This document shows positions 17,911 to 25,835 of a stretch of 64,000 bases of DNA, in pieces. The translations under genes and the position numbers were made by a program. Position 1 is the stretch's first letter; the number at the start of each line of letters is the position of its first letter. The notes beneath the pieces are model-generated. The model was not told where the DNA came from. It saw only the letters and a program-made list of their open reading frames with translations, and did no database searches. This stretch comes from Xanthomonas sp. NCPPB 1128. Its GTDB lineage: Bacteria; Pseudomonadota; Gammaproteobacteria; Xanthomonadales; Xanthomonadaceae. The stretch covers positions 186,001-250,000 of the forward strand of contig NZ_LFME01000002.1 in assembly GCF_001043115.1 (NCBI RefSeq), in the 5' to 3' direction.

Positions 17911-18474
17911 TCAAGGCAGGAACGGCTCCATGTCTGGATGCTTCAGGCCCAGTGCCTCGAGCTGGTGTTCGTATTCGTCGTTGTTCGGGCTTTGCTGGCC
18001 CTGTTCTTCGCGCAGCGGCGGATTCGCATGATTGAGCAGCTGGCCCTTGCCGTCGTAGAGGAAAAACCACTCGCAGAACTCGCAGCCGTACGGCAATTCA
18101 CCGTATTGCACGACGAAGTACGCGTCGCCCTTGGCGTCTTCGCTGCAGCCCAGTCCCACGGCCGTGTAGTCGGCCATTTCAGGCGGGGGCGCGAGGGGCT
18201 GCTGCTGTCCGTTACGCTCCAGGGCAACCTGGGTCTTGGCGGGAGCGGACGCATCCGCGGAAGGCAGCGGGGTCAAATGCAGACGCGCTCCAGGGCATTC
18301 CTTGATCATGCCGTCTTTTCCTTGTCTGGCCGAATCGGATGAAACGGGCGCGGCGGCAGCCTCAGTGGCTGCCGGCTTCGGCGCCGCGTCGCTCGCAGGG
18401 TGGGGTTGGCCGCCGCAGGCGGCGAGCAACAGCGTCAGGCCGAGCGCGGAAGACAGGGTGATCGGATGTGGCAT
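17911..18474 (-). CDS. Lipoprotein, candidate immunity protein next to the effector
   Basis: A 187-residue lipoprotein with signal peptide and lipobox LAAC (Cys20), followed by an Ala/Pro-rich linker to about 50. The mature domain has paired Cys residues in YGELPYGCEFCEWFFLYD (CxxC within 129-146). It is the gene immediately upstream of the effector (107-base gap, same strand) and has a strong AAGGAGG site. Lipoproteins encoded beside XVIPCD effectors act as periplasmic inhibitors (X-Tfi) protecting the producer. Which catalytic domain it would block cannot be said. No enzymatic motif was recognised. Confidence 0.75.
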   Translation of the reverse strand: MPHPITLSSALGLTLLLAACGGQPHPASDAAPKPAATEAAAAPVSSDSARQGKDGMIKECPGARLHLTPLPSADASAPAKTQVALERNGQQQPLAPPPEMADYTAVGLGCSEDAKGDAYFVVQYGELPYGCEFCEWFFLYDGKGQLLNHANPPLREEQGQQSPNNDEYEHQLEALGLKHPDMEPFLP

Positions 18475-18696
18475 CGGCTCCTCCTTGGCGGGCGGTTACG
18501 CAGCCGAAAATCTGCTGCTGCTCGAAGTTGCAACCAGCGACAATGCACGCTGCCGTGCACTGCCAAATCGGTCTTGTGGGTAGCCTGCCTGGAGATCGCC
18601 CACTCGGCTCGGCTGCGAATCGGCGGCCAGCGACCGTAAAGCGATACAGGTCGGGCAGCATGTCGGCAGCACCTCCATGGCCAGTCCAGTCACGCG

Positions 18697-19179
18697 CTAC
18701 AACCCCTGGTCGTCGACCTTCACCAGCGTCCAGCACGGCTTCTGCGTGAACTGGTAGACCTGCTGGTCGCCGGTATCGGGAGTGCGCACCATGACCTGCC
18801 GGCCCTCGGCGTTTTGCGATACCACGACCTCGCGCCCGCCCTTGCGGGCCGCGTCCAGGTTGGGGATCACCGGCCATTCCACCTCGGCCAGCGGCACATT
18901 GCGGGTGACCGGTGCCGGCTCCGGCTGCGCATCCGGATCGATGTGGACCATCGTCAATGGATCGGCGGTGGCCTTTTCCTGCACCGCGATGTCGGTGCTG
19001 AAGCGCTTGAGGAAGGCATCGAAATCGGCATCCTGGCAGCGCGGCGCGGCCGCGGTGGCTGCGGTCTGCGAGGGCGCGGCCGTCGCTGCGGCCACCGTGG
19101 AGCCAGCCGGCTGCGCCTTGCACGCGACCAGGGCCGCTGCCACTACCAGGGACGTCAGAATGGGGTGTGCAGTAGCCAA
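18697..19179 (-). CDS. Lipoprotein, second candidate immunity protein, TTG start
   Basis: A 160-residue lipoprotein with lipobox LVAC (Cys20). The start is read as TTG at 19179 because AGGAGGATCCG lies directly before it and the signal peptide starts there; an ATG/GTG-like start further up would add ten hydrophilic residues before the signal. The mature part has FDAFLKRFSTD and a C-terminal QKPCWTLVKVDDQ. This FLxRFS-type family is common among lipoproteins beside XVIPCD proteins (from memory). It is 222 bases upstream of the first lipoprotein gene on the same strand. Immunity function is inferred from position. Confidence 0.72.
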   Translation of the reverse strand: MATAHPILTSLVVAAALVACKAQPAGSTVAAATAAPSQTAATAAAPRCQDADFDAFLKRFSTDIAVQEKATADPLTMVHIDPDAQPEPAPVTRNVPLAEVEWPVIPNLDAARKGGREVVVSQNAEGRQVMVRTPDTGDQQVYQFTQKPCWTLVKVDDQGL

Positions 19180-19262
19180 CGGATCCTCCTGATCGGGTCG
19201 GGCGGACACTCGCCCTTCGGGCGGGTGAGTTTAGTTCACCAGGATCATCATGTCGTGAAGCC
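19180..19262 (-). promoter_or_regulatory. 5' region shared with the third lipoprotein gene (copy 1)
   Basis: This upstream block closely matches 20038-20120: both contain CGGATCCTCCTGATC next to the start, then GGTCGG, a GCGGGTG core, TAGTT-ACCAGGAT and GTGAAG at like distances. The shared ribosome site and TTG codon imply duplication of the 5' region and probable co-regulation. Confidence 0.65.
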
Positions 19263-19356
19263 GAGGCGGGGCGTTGCCGCGGGCTCTGCAACGCCCAACG
19301 AGGCCTGAAAGTCGCTCGCTCAATCCGCTATCGAGCAACGTACATGCCGCGACGGA

Positions 19357-20037
19357 TCACAGTCCGTTCGCGAAGACATCCAGCTTTTGCGGTTCTATCC
19401 ATCCCTGCGCACAGTCGCCTTCAGGGCGCGTATTGCCTCCAACGGTGCAATGTATGCCCTGCTTGGGCTGTGCCACAAAGTCAACCGGACGCTCACCATA
19501 CTGCTTGCAGATCGGCTTTTCCCGGCACGCGCTGACGCTCGCAGGCGGGATGGCGACCACGTAGTAGTAGGCGGCGTGTTGGCCCGCATGCGCGGTCGCC
19601 AGGATGCAGAGGAACTGCCCATCAGACAGCCTGGCGGCGACCTGCGCCTTGCTGCCGGTCACCGGCAAGGCGTCCAGAAGTGCGGCGTCGGGTTCGGCTA
19701 CGCCTGCGAAGTTTCCCTCCGCGTCGCAGCGTGGGGACATGTCGACATCGTAGAAATCGCCGGCGTCCATGTCGCCCGCCACGCAGCCGCTGCCCTTGGC
19801 CGCATTTTCGCAACGAAGGTGCAAGGACTTGGCCAGTGCTGCAACGCCGTCATCCTGGCGGGCAGTCCGTGATGCGGTGGGCGCGCGAACGGATGCGGCC
19901 TTGTCTGAAGATGCAGCGTGAGCGGACACGTCAGCGACGGGGCGTGCGGAGGGTGAGGCGTCGGCTTGCCGAGGGCTACAGGCGGCCAGCGCCATGGAAA
20001 GCGCAAGAGCAGCAAAAAGTGCGGGAGAACGAGCCAA
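19357..20037 (-). CDS. Lipoprotein, third candidate immunity protein, TTG start
   Basis: A 226-residue lipoprotein with lipobox LAAC at Cys20, the same position as in its two neighbours. The start is TTG at 20037, preceded by the same AGGAGGATCCG as the second lipoprotein gene. An Ala/Ser-rich linker runs to about 60. The mature domain has several Cys residues (LRCENAAKGSGCV, FLCIL, SACREKPICKQYG, HCTVGG, DCAQGW), suggesting periplasmic disulfides. No family was recognised. It is the first gene of the lipoprotein-lipoprotein-lipoprotein-effector series, so an immunity or immunity-decoy role is plausible. Confidence 0.7.
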   Translation of the reverse strand: MARSPALFAALALSMALAACSPRQADASPSARPVADVSAHAASSDKAASVRAPTASRTARQDDGVAALAKSLHLRCENAAKGSGCVAGDMDAGDFYDVDMSPRCDAEGNFAGVAEPDAALLDALPVTGSKAQVAARLSDGQFLCILATAHAGQHAAYYYVVAIPPASVSACREKPICKQYGERPVDFVAQPKQGIHCTVGGNTRPEGDCAQGWIEPQKLDVFANGL

Positions 20038-20120
20038 CGGATCCTCCTGATCAGGTCGGACGCACGAGCGCTCGCGCGGGTGGCCGAGTCTAGTTGACCA
20101 GGATGCTCCGAGCCGTGAAG
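20038..20120 (-). promoter_or_regulatory. 5' region shared with the second lipoprotein gene (copy 2)
   Basis: Matching copy of the block at 19180-19262, upstream of the third lipoprotein gene. It contains the ribosome site and a TAGTTGACCAGGAT core. It probably carries the promoter of the toxin-immunity locus. Confidence 0.6.
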
Positions 20121-20205
20121 CAGCGCGAATGGCGGCTGGCCAGCGCAAGGTGGCCGCCCTCAGCGGCCGCCCTCATGCGCCGGCGCACCCGGCGCACGGC
20201 TCCAC

Positions 20206-21132
20206 TCAGTCGACCGAAATTCCCGCCAGCCGCTGCAGCGCCTCGGCGTACTTGGCGCGGGTGCGGTCGATCACGTCCTGCGGCAGGCGCGGGCCGGGCG
20301 CGGTCTTGCCCCAGTCCAGCGTCTCCAGGTAGTCACGCACGAACTGCTTGTCGTAGCTCGGCGGGCTGGTCCCGACTTCGTATTCGTCGGCCGGCCAGTA
20401 GCGCGAGGAGTCCGGGGTCAGCATCTCGTCCATGATGTACAGGCGGCCGTCGGCGTCGGTGCCGAACTCGAACTTGGTGTCGGCCAGCAGGATGCCGCGC
20501 TCGGCGGCGAAGTCGGCGGCGAAGCGGTAGATGCGCAGGGTGGCGTCGCGCACGCGCTCGGCCAGCTCGGCGCCCACGGTCTTGACCATGGCGTCGAAGT
20601 CGATGTTCTCGTCGTGGTCGCCGACGGCGGCCTTGGTCGAGGGGGTGAAGATCGGTTCGGCCAGCTTGTCGGCCTGGCGCAGGCCGTCAGGCAGTTCGAT
20701 GCCGCTGACCTTGCCGGTGCGCTGGTAATCCTTCCAGCCGCTGCCGATCAGGTAGCCGCGGGCGATGGCTTCCACCGGCACCGGCTTGAGCTTGCGGGTC
20801 ACCACCGCGCGCTTGGCGTACAGGGCCTTGTCCACGCCCTCGGGCAGCACCGCGGCCACGTCGATGCCGGTGAGGTGGTTGGGCATCAGGTGCTCGGTCT
20901 TCTTGAACCAGAAGTTGGAGACCTGGCACAGCATCTCGCCCTTGCCGGGAATCGGGTCGGGCAGCACCACGTCGAAGGCCGACAGGCGGTCGGTGGCGAC
21001 CATCAGCAGGTAGTCGCCGGGCGGCGCTTCGGCCGGCAGGCGCTCGCGGGGAAGATCGAACACGTCGCGGACTTTGCCGCGGTGGCGCAAGGGCAGGCCG
21101 GGCAGATCGGATTGCAACAGCGTGGTGGACAC
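20206..21132 (-). CDS. purC: Phosphoribosylaminoimidazole-succinocarboxamide synthase
   Basis: Joins CAIR and aspartate using ATP in purine synthesis. The 308-residue protein begins [12 protein letters not shown] and has RGKVRDVFD near the N-terminus (ATP-binding), [25 protein letters not shown] and [16 protein letters not shown], all standard for PurC of the long bacterial/yeast-like type. The start is GTG at 21132 with GTAGGAG upstream. It is transcribed away from the J-domain/rpe group. Confidence 0.96.
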   Translation of the reverse strand: MSTTLLQSDLPGLPLRHRGKVRDVFDLPRERLPAEAPPGDYLLMVATDRLSAFDVVLPDPIPGKGEMLCQVSNFWFKKTEHLMPNHLTGIDVAAVLPEGVDKALYAKRAVVTRKLKPVPVEAIARGYLIGSGWKDYQRTGKVSGIELPDGLRQADKLAEPIFTPSTKAAVGDHDENIDFDAMVKTVGAELAERVRDATLRIYRFAADFAAERGILLADTKFEFGTDADGRLYIMDEMLTPDSSRYWPADEYEVGTSPPSYDKQFVRDYLETLDWGKTAPGPRLPQDVIDRTRAKYAEALQRLAGISVD

Positions 21133-21273
21133 AGGCACTCCTACGGACTTCGCAATGGCGACCGTCCCGGGACCCGGCGGGCCCGCGGCGGACGGCGGGC
21201 CGCGTAGTGTACGGCCGGAATGCCCCGCTGTGCCGTAAAATGGCCGGCCCTGACGCCGCGCCCGCCCTTGCCC

Positions 21274-21606
21274 ATGCCCTGGTACGGAAAACTGCTCGGC
21301 GCCATCGCCGGGGCCCTGCTGCTGCGGCCCACGCCGGTGCTGGGTGCGTTGATCGGGTTGCTGATCGGGCATGCCTTCGACGCGGACTGGTTCAAGCTGT
21401 CCCAGCGCGAGGATCCGTACCGGGAACTGGGCCTGACCCGCGACGCCACCGACGCCGAGATCGAACTGGCCTATCGCCGGCTGATGTCCCAGTACCACCC
21501 CGACAAGGTCGCCAGCGCCAGCCCCGAGCTGCGCGCCCGCGCCGAGAAGAAGGCCAGCCAGCTCAACACCGCCTACGACCGTATCCGCACCCTGCGCAAG
21601 CGCTGA
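21274..21606 (+). CDS. Small membrane-anchored J-domain protein
   Basis: A 110-residue protein: a hydrophobic N-terminal segment at about 8-34 acts as a membrane anchor, then a compact J domain from about 47 to 110. The HPD motif needed to stimulate DnaK is at 75-77 (YHPDK). Helix IV residues ([13 protein letters not shown]) are present. It resembles the ends of DjlA-type co-chaperones but lacks the TerB-like middle. The ATG at 21274 is chosen because the helix starts just after. It is nine bases upstream of rpe on the same strand. Confidence 0.85.
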   Translation: MPWYGKLLGAIAGALLLRPTPVLGALIGLLIGHAFDADWFKLSQREDPYRELGLTRDATDAEIELAYRRLMSQYHPDKVASASPELRARAEKKASQLNTAYDRIRTLRKR

Positions 21607-21615
21607 GACCCCGCC

Positions 21616-22284
21616 ATGTCCGACTGCCTCATCTCCCCGTCCATCCTGTCCGCCGATTTCGCCCGCCTCGGCGAGGAAGTGGATGCCGTGCTGCGCGCCG
21701 GCGCCGACTGGATCCACTTCGACGTGATGGACAACCATTACGTGCCGAACCTGACCATCGGCCCGATGGTCTGCCAGGCGCTGCGCAAGCACGGCGTCAC
21801 CGCGCCGATCGACGTACACCTGATGGTCGAGCCGGTGGACCGGCTGATCCCGGATTTCGCCGAGGCCGGCGCCAGCATCATCAGCTTCCACCCCGAGGCC
21901 AGCCGCCATGTGCACCGCAGCATCCAGCTGATCAAGTCGCACGGCTGCAAGGCCGGCTTGGTGCTCAACCCGGCCACCCCGGTGGACATCCTCGACTGGG
22001 TGCTGGACGACCTGGACCTGGTGCTGGTGATGTCGGTCAACCCGGGTTTCGGCGGCCAGGCCTTCATTCCCTCGGCGCTGGACAAGCTGCGCGCGATCCG
22101 CGCCCGCATCGACGCCAGCGGCAAGCCGATCCGGCTGGAGATCGACGGCGGCGTCAAGCCGGACAACATCGCCGCGATCGCCGCCGCCGGCGCCGACACC
22201 TTCGTCGCCGGCTCGGCCATCTTCAATGCGCCGGACTACGCCGAGGTGATCGCGCAGATGCGCGCCGCGGTCGCGGGGCGTTGA
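21616..22284 (+). CDS. rpe: Ribulose-phosphate 3-epimerase
   Basis: Interconverts ribulose-5-phosphate and xylulose-5-phosphate in the pentose phosphate pathway. The 222-residue TIM barrel has [15 protein letters not shown] at the N-terminus, [17 protein letters not shown] with the metal-binding His and Asp, [19 protein letters not shown] and [10 protein letters not shown]. The length is normal. It ends one base before the acetyltransferase start, so the two are probably co-transcribed. Confidence 0.97.
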   Translation: MSDCLISPSILSADFARLGEEVDAVLRAGADWIHFDVMDNHYVPNLTIGPMVCQALRKHGVTAPIDVHLMVEPVDRLIPDFAEAGASIISFHPEASRHVHRSIQLIKSHGCKAGLVLNPATPVDILDWVLDDLDLVLVMSVNPGFGGQAFIPSALDKLRAIRARIDASGKPIRLEIDGGVKPDNIAAIAAAGADTFVAGSAIFNAPDYAEVIAQMRAAVAGR

Positions 22285-22285
22285 G

Positions 22286-22768
22286 ATGACGGCGCTGCGC
22301 ATCCGCCCGGCGGTGGCCGACGATGCGGCGCTGATCCTGCGCCTGATCCGCGACCTGGCGCGCTACGAGCGCGCCGAGGACGCGGTGCAGACCGACGAGG
22401 CCGGCCTGCGTGCCAGCCTGTTCGGCGCCGACGCCCGCGCGCATGCGCTGATCTGCGAGGCCGACGGCCAGCCGATCGGCTACGCGGTGTACTTCTACAA
22501 CTATTCCACCTGGCTCGGCCGCAACGGCCTGTACCTGGAAGACCTGTACGTGGACCCGGCGCACCGCGGCGTGGGTGCCGGCAAGGCGCTGCTGCAGCAT
22601 CTGGCGCGCCAGGCGGTGGCCGAGGGCTGCGGCCGCTTCGAATGGTCGGTGCTGGACTGGAACCAGCCGGCCATCGACTTCTACGAAGCGGTCGGCGCCC
22701 GCGCGCAGGACGAGTGGACCGTGTACCGGCTGCAGGGCGAGGCGCTGGCCAGGTTCGCCGCCGGCTGA
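22286..22768 (+). CDS. GNAT-family N-acetyltransferase (diamine acetyltransferase-like)
   Basis: A 160-residue single GNAT domain. The acetyl-CoA loop is [14 protein letters not shown] (about 93-106), preceded by YLEDLYVDP and followed by [19 protein letters not shown], the pattern of spermidine/diamine acetyltransferase-like proteins. The start follows the rpe stop by one base. The substrate is not determined; a polyamine or amino acid amine is the usual guess for this subgroup. Confidence 0.85.
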   Translation: MTALRIRPAVADDAALILRLIRDLARYERAEDAVQTDEAGLRASLFGADARAHALICEADGQPIGYAVYFYNYSTWLGRNGLYLEDLYVDPAHRGVGAGKALLQHLARQAVAEGCGRFEWSVLDWNQPAIDFYEAVGARAQDEWTVYRLQGEALARFAAG

Positions 22769-22796
22769 GCGGCGCTGGACGGCCAAAAGAAAAGAA

Positions 22797-22816
22797 CCGC
22801 ACCGTCGCCGGTGCGG
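22797..22816. terminator. GC-rich hairpin after the acetyltransferase gene
   Basis: Stem CCGCACC/GGTGCGG with a six-base loop lies 28 bases after the stop codon. An A-rich run (AAAAGAAAAGAA) precedes it, but no T-run follows on the plus strand, so efficiency is uncertain. Confidence 0.45.
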
Positions 22817-22985
22817 CCCCTGGGAGATAAATCGGAGGCTGATCCTGCCTCCATCCGTCTTCCTTGCTATGGCCTCCCATGTTCCGGACGCTCGGTGACG
22901 CGCGTATGACAGCGCACGCGACTGGATTCACGCATCGCCCATGCCGCGCCGGCTAGCGTGGCGGCTCCACCCTGGGATGGTTCGC

Positions 22986-23924
22986 ATGGCCGCAGCGCAT
23001 TGGCGTCTGATCCTCAACGGCAAATCGGCCGGCGACGAGGCGTTGCGCGAGGCGGTCATGGCCATGCGCGCGCGCGGCGTGGCGCTGCAGGTGCGGGTGA
23101 CCTGGGAGCAGGGCGATGCCGAACGCTACGTGGCCGAGGCGGTGGCCGACGGCGCGGCCTGCATCGTTGCCGCTGGCGGCGACGGCACCCTGAGCGAGGT
23201 CGCCACGACGCTGGCGCATCGCCAGGAACCGGCCGCGTCGCTGCCGGCCCTGGGCCTGGTGGCGCTGGGCACGGCCAACGATTTCGCCACCGCGACCGGC
23301 ATTCCGTTGCCGCCGCTGGAGGCATTGGAGCTGATCGCACGCACGCCGGCGCTGCCGATCGACCTGTTGCGCATCGACGCCGAGCATGGCCCGCACTGGT
23401 GCGCCAACGTCGCCAGCGGCGGCTTCGGCACCCAGGTCACGGTGGAGACCGACGAAGGCCTGAAGAAGATGCTGGGCGGGCTGGCCTACCTGGTCACCGG
23501 GATGAGCCGGCTGGGCCGGATCGACCCGATCCGCGCGCGCTTCGAGGGGCCGGACTTTGCCTGGGAAGGCGACTTCATCGCGCTCGGCCTGGGCAACGGC
23601 CGCCAGGCCGGTGGCGGCCAGGTGTTGTGCCCGGACGCGCTGCTCGACGACGGCCTGCTCGACCTGACCCTGGTGCCGGAGCTGACCGGCGAGGTCGCCG
23701 CGACCCTGGGCACCCTGGTCACCGCCGGCAAGCAGGCCGCGCTGGAGCGGGTGGCGGTGCGCGCACGCCTGCCGTGGCTGCGCATCGAGGCGGCGCAGCC
23801 GCTGACCCTGAACCTGGACGGCGAGCCGGAAACCTCGCGCCACTTCCGCATCGACTGCGTGCCCGGTCGCCTGCGCATGCACCTGCCGCCGGCGTCGCCG
23901 TTGCTGCAGGCGCGCCGAGGCTAA
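22986..23924 (+). CDS. YegS/DAGK-family lipid kinase
   Basis: A 312-residue soluble kinase of the diacylglycerol-kinase catalytic family. The nucleotide loop GGDGTLSE is at 64-71, then [17 protein letters not shown], and the C-terminal beta domain with DGEPE (about 280). YegS-like proteins phosphorylate phosphatidylglycerol or diacylglycerol at the membrane. The ATG at 22986 is chosen over the upstream start since the kinase fold ([11 protein letters not shown]) begins within ten residues. It is monocistronic and followed by a REP-like palindrome. Confidence 0.88.
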   Translation: MAAAHWRLILNGKSAGDEALREAVMAMRARGVALQVRVTWEQGDAERYVAEAVADGAACIVAAGGDGTLSEVATTLAHRQEPAASLPALGLVALGTANDFATATGIPLPPLEALELIARTPALPIDLLRIDAEHGPHWCANVASGGFGTQVTVETDEGLKKMLGGLAYLVTGMSRLGRIDPIRARFEGPDFAWEGDFIALGLGNGRQAGGGQVLCPDALLDDGLLDLTLVPELTGEVAATLGTLVTAGKQAALERVAVRARLPWLRIEAAQPLTLNLDGEPETSRHFRIDCVPGRLRMHLPPASPLLQARRG

Positions 23925-23967
23925 CGGGCCGCAGCGCACGCCATCCATCTGCTCGCGTGTTGCTCTT

Positions 23968-24033
23968 GTAGGAGCGGCTTCAGCCGCGACAGACATTCCC
24001 GGTAAGGCCCGTCGCGGCTGAAGCCGCTCCTAC
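23968..24033. repeat. Dispersed intergenic palindrome (REP-like)
   Basis: Arms GTAGGAGCGGCTTCAGCCGC and the complementary arm ending GCCGCTCCTAC surround GACAGACATTCCCGGTAAGG. It is nearly identical in design to 7531-7596 and lies downstream of the lipid kinase gene. Confidence 0.9.
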
Positions 24034-24105
24034 GACAGGCGACGTGGCGACGACTCAGCGCGATCGTGGGCGCGCACATGATGACCAGAGCGCACACCTT
24101 TGACT

Positions 24106-24156
24106 CCACATGGGCGCACTGGGCAAGTGCGCCCATGTGGGAGGGACTTCAGTCCC
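24106..24156. repeat. Long hairpin plus GGGACTTCAGTCCC palindrome
   Basis: A perfect 15-bp stem (24106-24120 with 24126-24140, loop GGGCA) is followed by the short dyad GGGACTTCAGTCCC (24143-24156). GTGGGAGGGACTTCAGTCCC is the A/T-shifted cousin of the GTAGGAGCGGCTTCAGCCGC arm, so this looks like a second subtype of the same repeat family, partly rearranged. Confidence 0.8.
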
Positions 24157-24215
24157 GACGCGACACCCTCGCAGACCGCTTCTACACCGCGCTCGATCGG
24201 TCGCGTCTGCAACCG

Positions 24216-24243
24216 TTGCCAGTCGCCGCAGTTGCGGTAAAGT
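24216..24243 (+). promoter_or_regulatory. Predicted sigma-70 promoter of trpE
   Basis: TTGCCA (24216-24221), a 16-base spacer and TAAAGT (24238-24243). The start point would fall near 24250, about 110 bases before the trpE start and next to the GTG of the Trp-rich short frame. Confidence 0.5.
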
Positions 24244-24250
24244 AGCCGCC

Positions 24251-24397
24251 GTGTCCAGCCTGACGACCCCGCTTTCCCTCACTTCCGCTCGCCGTGCGTG
24301 GCGATGGTGGCCTGCAGCCGTCGTCCGCCCTGTCACCGAGTCCCGGAAGGAAAGCCGTCTTGATTACCCGCGAGCAGTTCCAGCGCTACGCCGCTGA
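24251..24397 (+). CDS. Possible Trp-codon leader ORF overlapping trpE
   Basis: A 48-codon frame starting GTG right at the predicted transcript start and ending inside trpE, 38 bases past its start, in another frame. Codons 17, 19 and 20 are TGG (24299-24310, peptide RAWRWWP). Trp-rich short frames before trp genes are the hallmark of attenuation. Against it: no classic terminator stem followed by T-run lies between these codons and trpE, and TGG is not rare in GC-rich DNA. The overlap would permit translational control instead. Treat as a hypothesis. Confidence 0.35.
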   Translation: MSSLTTPLSLTSARRAWRWWPAAVVRPVTESRKESRLDYPRAVPALRR

Positions 24398-25835
24398 AGG
24401 TCACACCCGCATCCCCGTCGTCCGCGAAGTGCTGTCCGACCTGGACACGCCGCTGTCGGTCTATCTCAAGCTCGCCGACGCCCCGCACACCTACCTGTTC
24501 GAATCGGTCGAAGGTGGCGAGCGCTTCGGGCGTTACTCGATCATCGGCCTGCCGGTGCGCCGCGTGTACACCTTCCGCGGGCATACTCTGGACGTGCGCG
24601 ACCATGGCGAACTGATCGAGCGCCGCGAGGTCGCCGATCCCTTCGCCGAGGTCGAGGCGCTGCGCGCGCAGCATGTGGTGCCCAAGCTGGCGGGCGTGCC
24701 CGGCTTCACCGGCGGCCTGGTCGGCTGGTTCGGCTTCGAATGCATCGGCTACATCGAGCCGCGCCTGGCCGGCGCCGTCGCCCGCGACGAGCTGGACACG
24801 CCGGACATCCTGCTGATGCTGTCCGAGGAAGTGGCGGTCTTCGACAACCTCAAGGGCCGCCTGTACCTGATCGTGCATGCCGACCCGACCGAGGCCGACG
24901 CCTGGGAACGTGCGCAGGCGCGCCTGGATGCGCTCACCACCACCTTGCGCCAGCCGGGCGCCGGCTACCCCGCGCCGCTGGCGCGCGACGTGCTGGACGA
25001 GAGCGATTTCGTCTCCGGCTTCACCCGCGAGGGCTTCATCGCCGCGGTGGAGACATCCAAGGACTACATCCGCGCCGGCGACATCTTCCAGGTGGTGCTG
25101 AGCCAGCGCCTGAGCGTGCCGTTCACCGCGCGCCCGGTGGATGTGTACCGCGCGCTGCGCGCGCTGAATCCGTCGCCGTACATGTATTTCCTCGACGTCG
25201 GCGACACCCAGGTGGTCGGTTCCTCGCCCGAGATCCTGGTGCGGCTGGAGAACGGCCAGGTCACCGTACGCCCGATCGCCGGCACCCGCCCGCGCGGCAA
25301 GACCCCGGAAGAGGACCAGGCGCTGGAGGCGGAACTGCTGGCCGATCCGAAGGAGCGCGCCGAGCACCTGATGCTGATCGACCTGGGCCGTAACGATGCC
25401 GGCCGGGTCTCGCAGGCCGGCAGCGTCGCGGTCGGCGAGCGCTTCGTGATCGAGCGCTACAGCCACGTCATGCACATCGTCAGCGAAGTCACCGGCACCT
25501 TGCTGCCCGGCCTCAGCTACGCCGACGTGCTGCGCGCCACTTTCCCTGCCGGCACCGTCAGTGGCGCGCCGAAGATCCGCGCGCTGGAAGTCATCCGCGA
25601 GCTGGAGCCGATCAAGCGCAACGTCTACGCCGGCAGCATCGGCTACCTGGGCTGGCACGGCGACGCCGACACCGCCATCGCCATCCGCACCGCGGTGATC
25701 AAGCATGGCCGCCTGCACGTGCAGGCCGGCGCCGGCATCGTCTACGACTCCGACCCGCAGGCCGAATGGGACGAGACGATGAACAAGGGCCGTGCGTTGT
25801 TCCGGGCGGTGGCCGAAGCGGCGAAGGGGCTGTGA
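24360..25835 (+). CDS. trpE: Anthranilate synthase component I
   Basis: Makes anthranilate from chorismate with ammonia delivered by TrpG, the first step of tryptophan synthesis. The 491-residue protein starts with TTG (24360) after GGAAGGAAAG; the segment ITREQFQRYAAEG agrees with TrpE N-termini. The feedback-inhibition region YLFESVEGG is near residue 45. The catalytic domain has VVGSSPEILVRLE, PIAGTRPRGKTPEEDQ, LIDLGRNDAGRV, HVMHIVSEVTG, TFPAGTVSGAPKIRA and VQAGAGIVYDSDP. Its stop overlaps the next gene (GTGA). trpG lies 5.5 kb downstream, not adjacent. Confidence 0.97.
   Translation: MITREQFQRYAAEGHTRIPVVREVLSDLDTPLSVYLKLADAPHTYLFESVEGGERFGRYSIIGLPVRRVYTFRGHTLDVRDHGELIERREVADPFAEVEALRAQHVVPKLAGVPGFTGGLVGWFGFECIGYIEPRLAGAVARDELDTPDILLMLSEEVAVFDNLKGRLYLIVHADPTEADAWERAQARLDALTTTLRQPGAGYPAPLARDVLDESDFVSGFTREGFIAAVETSKDYIRAGDIFQVVLSQRLSVPFTARPVDVYRALRALNPSPYMYFLDVGDTQVVGSSPEILVRLENGQVTVRPIAGTRPRGKTPEEDQALEAELLADPKERAEHLMLIDLGRNDAGRVSQAGSVAVGERFVIERYSHVMHIVSEVTGTLLPGLSYADVLRATFPAGTVSGAPKIRALEVIRELEPIKRNVYAGSIGYLGWHGDADTAIAIRTAVIKHGRLHVQAGAGIVYDSDPQAEWDETMNKGRALFRAVAEAAKGL

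Noticed and set aside
18496-18693. 65-codon minus-strand frame between two lipoprotein genes
   Set aside because: No signal peptide, lipobox or ribosome site; more likely the leader of the next lipoprotein gene.
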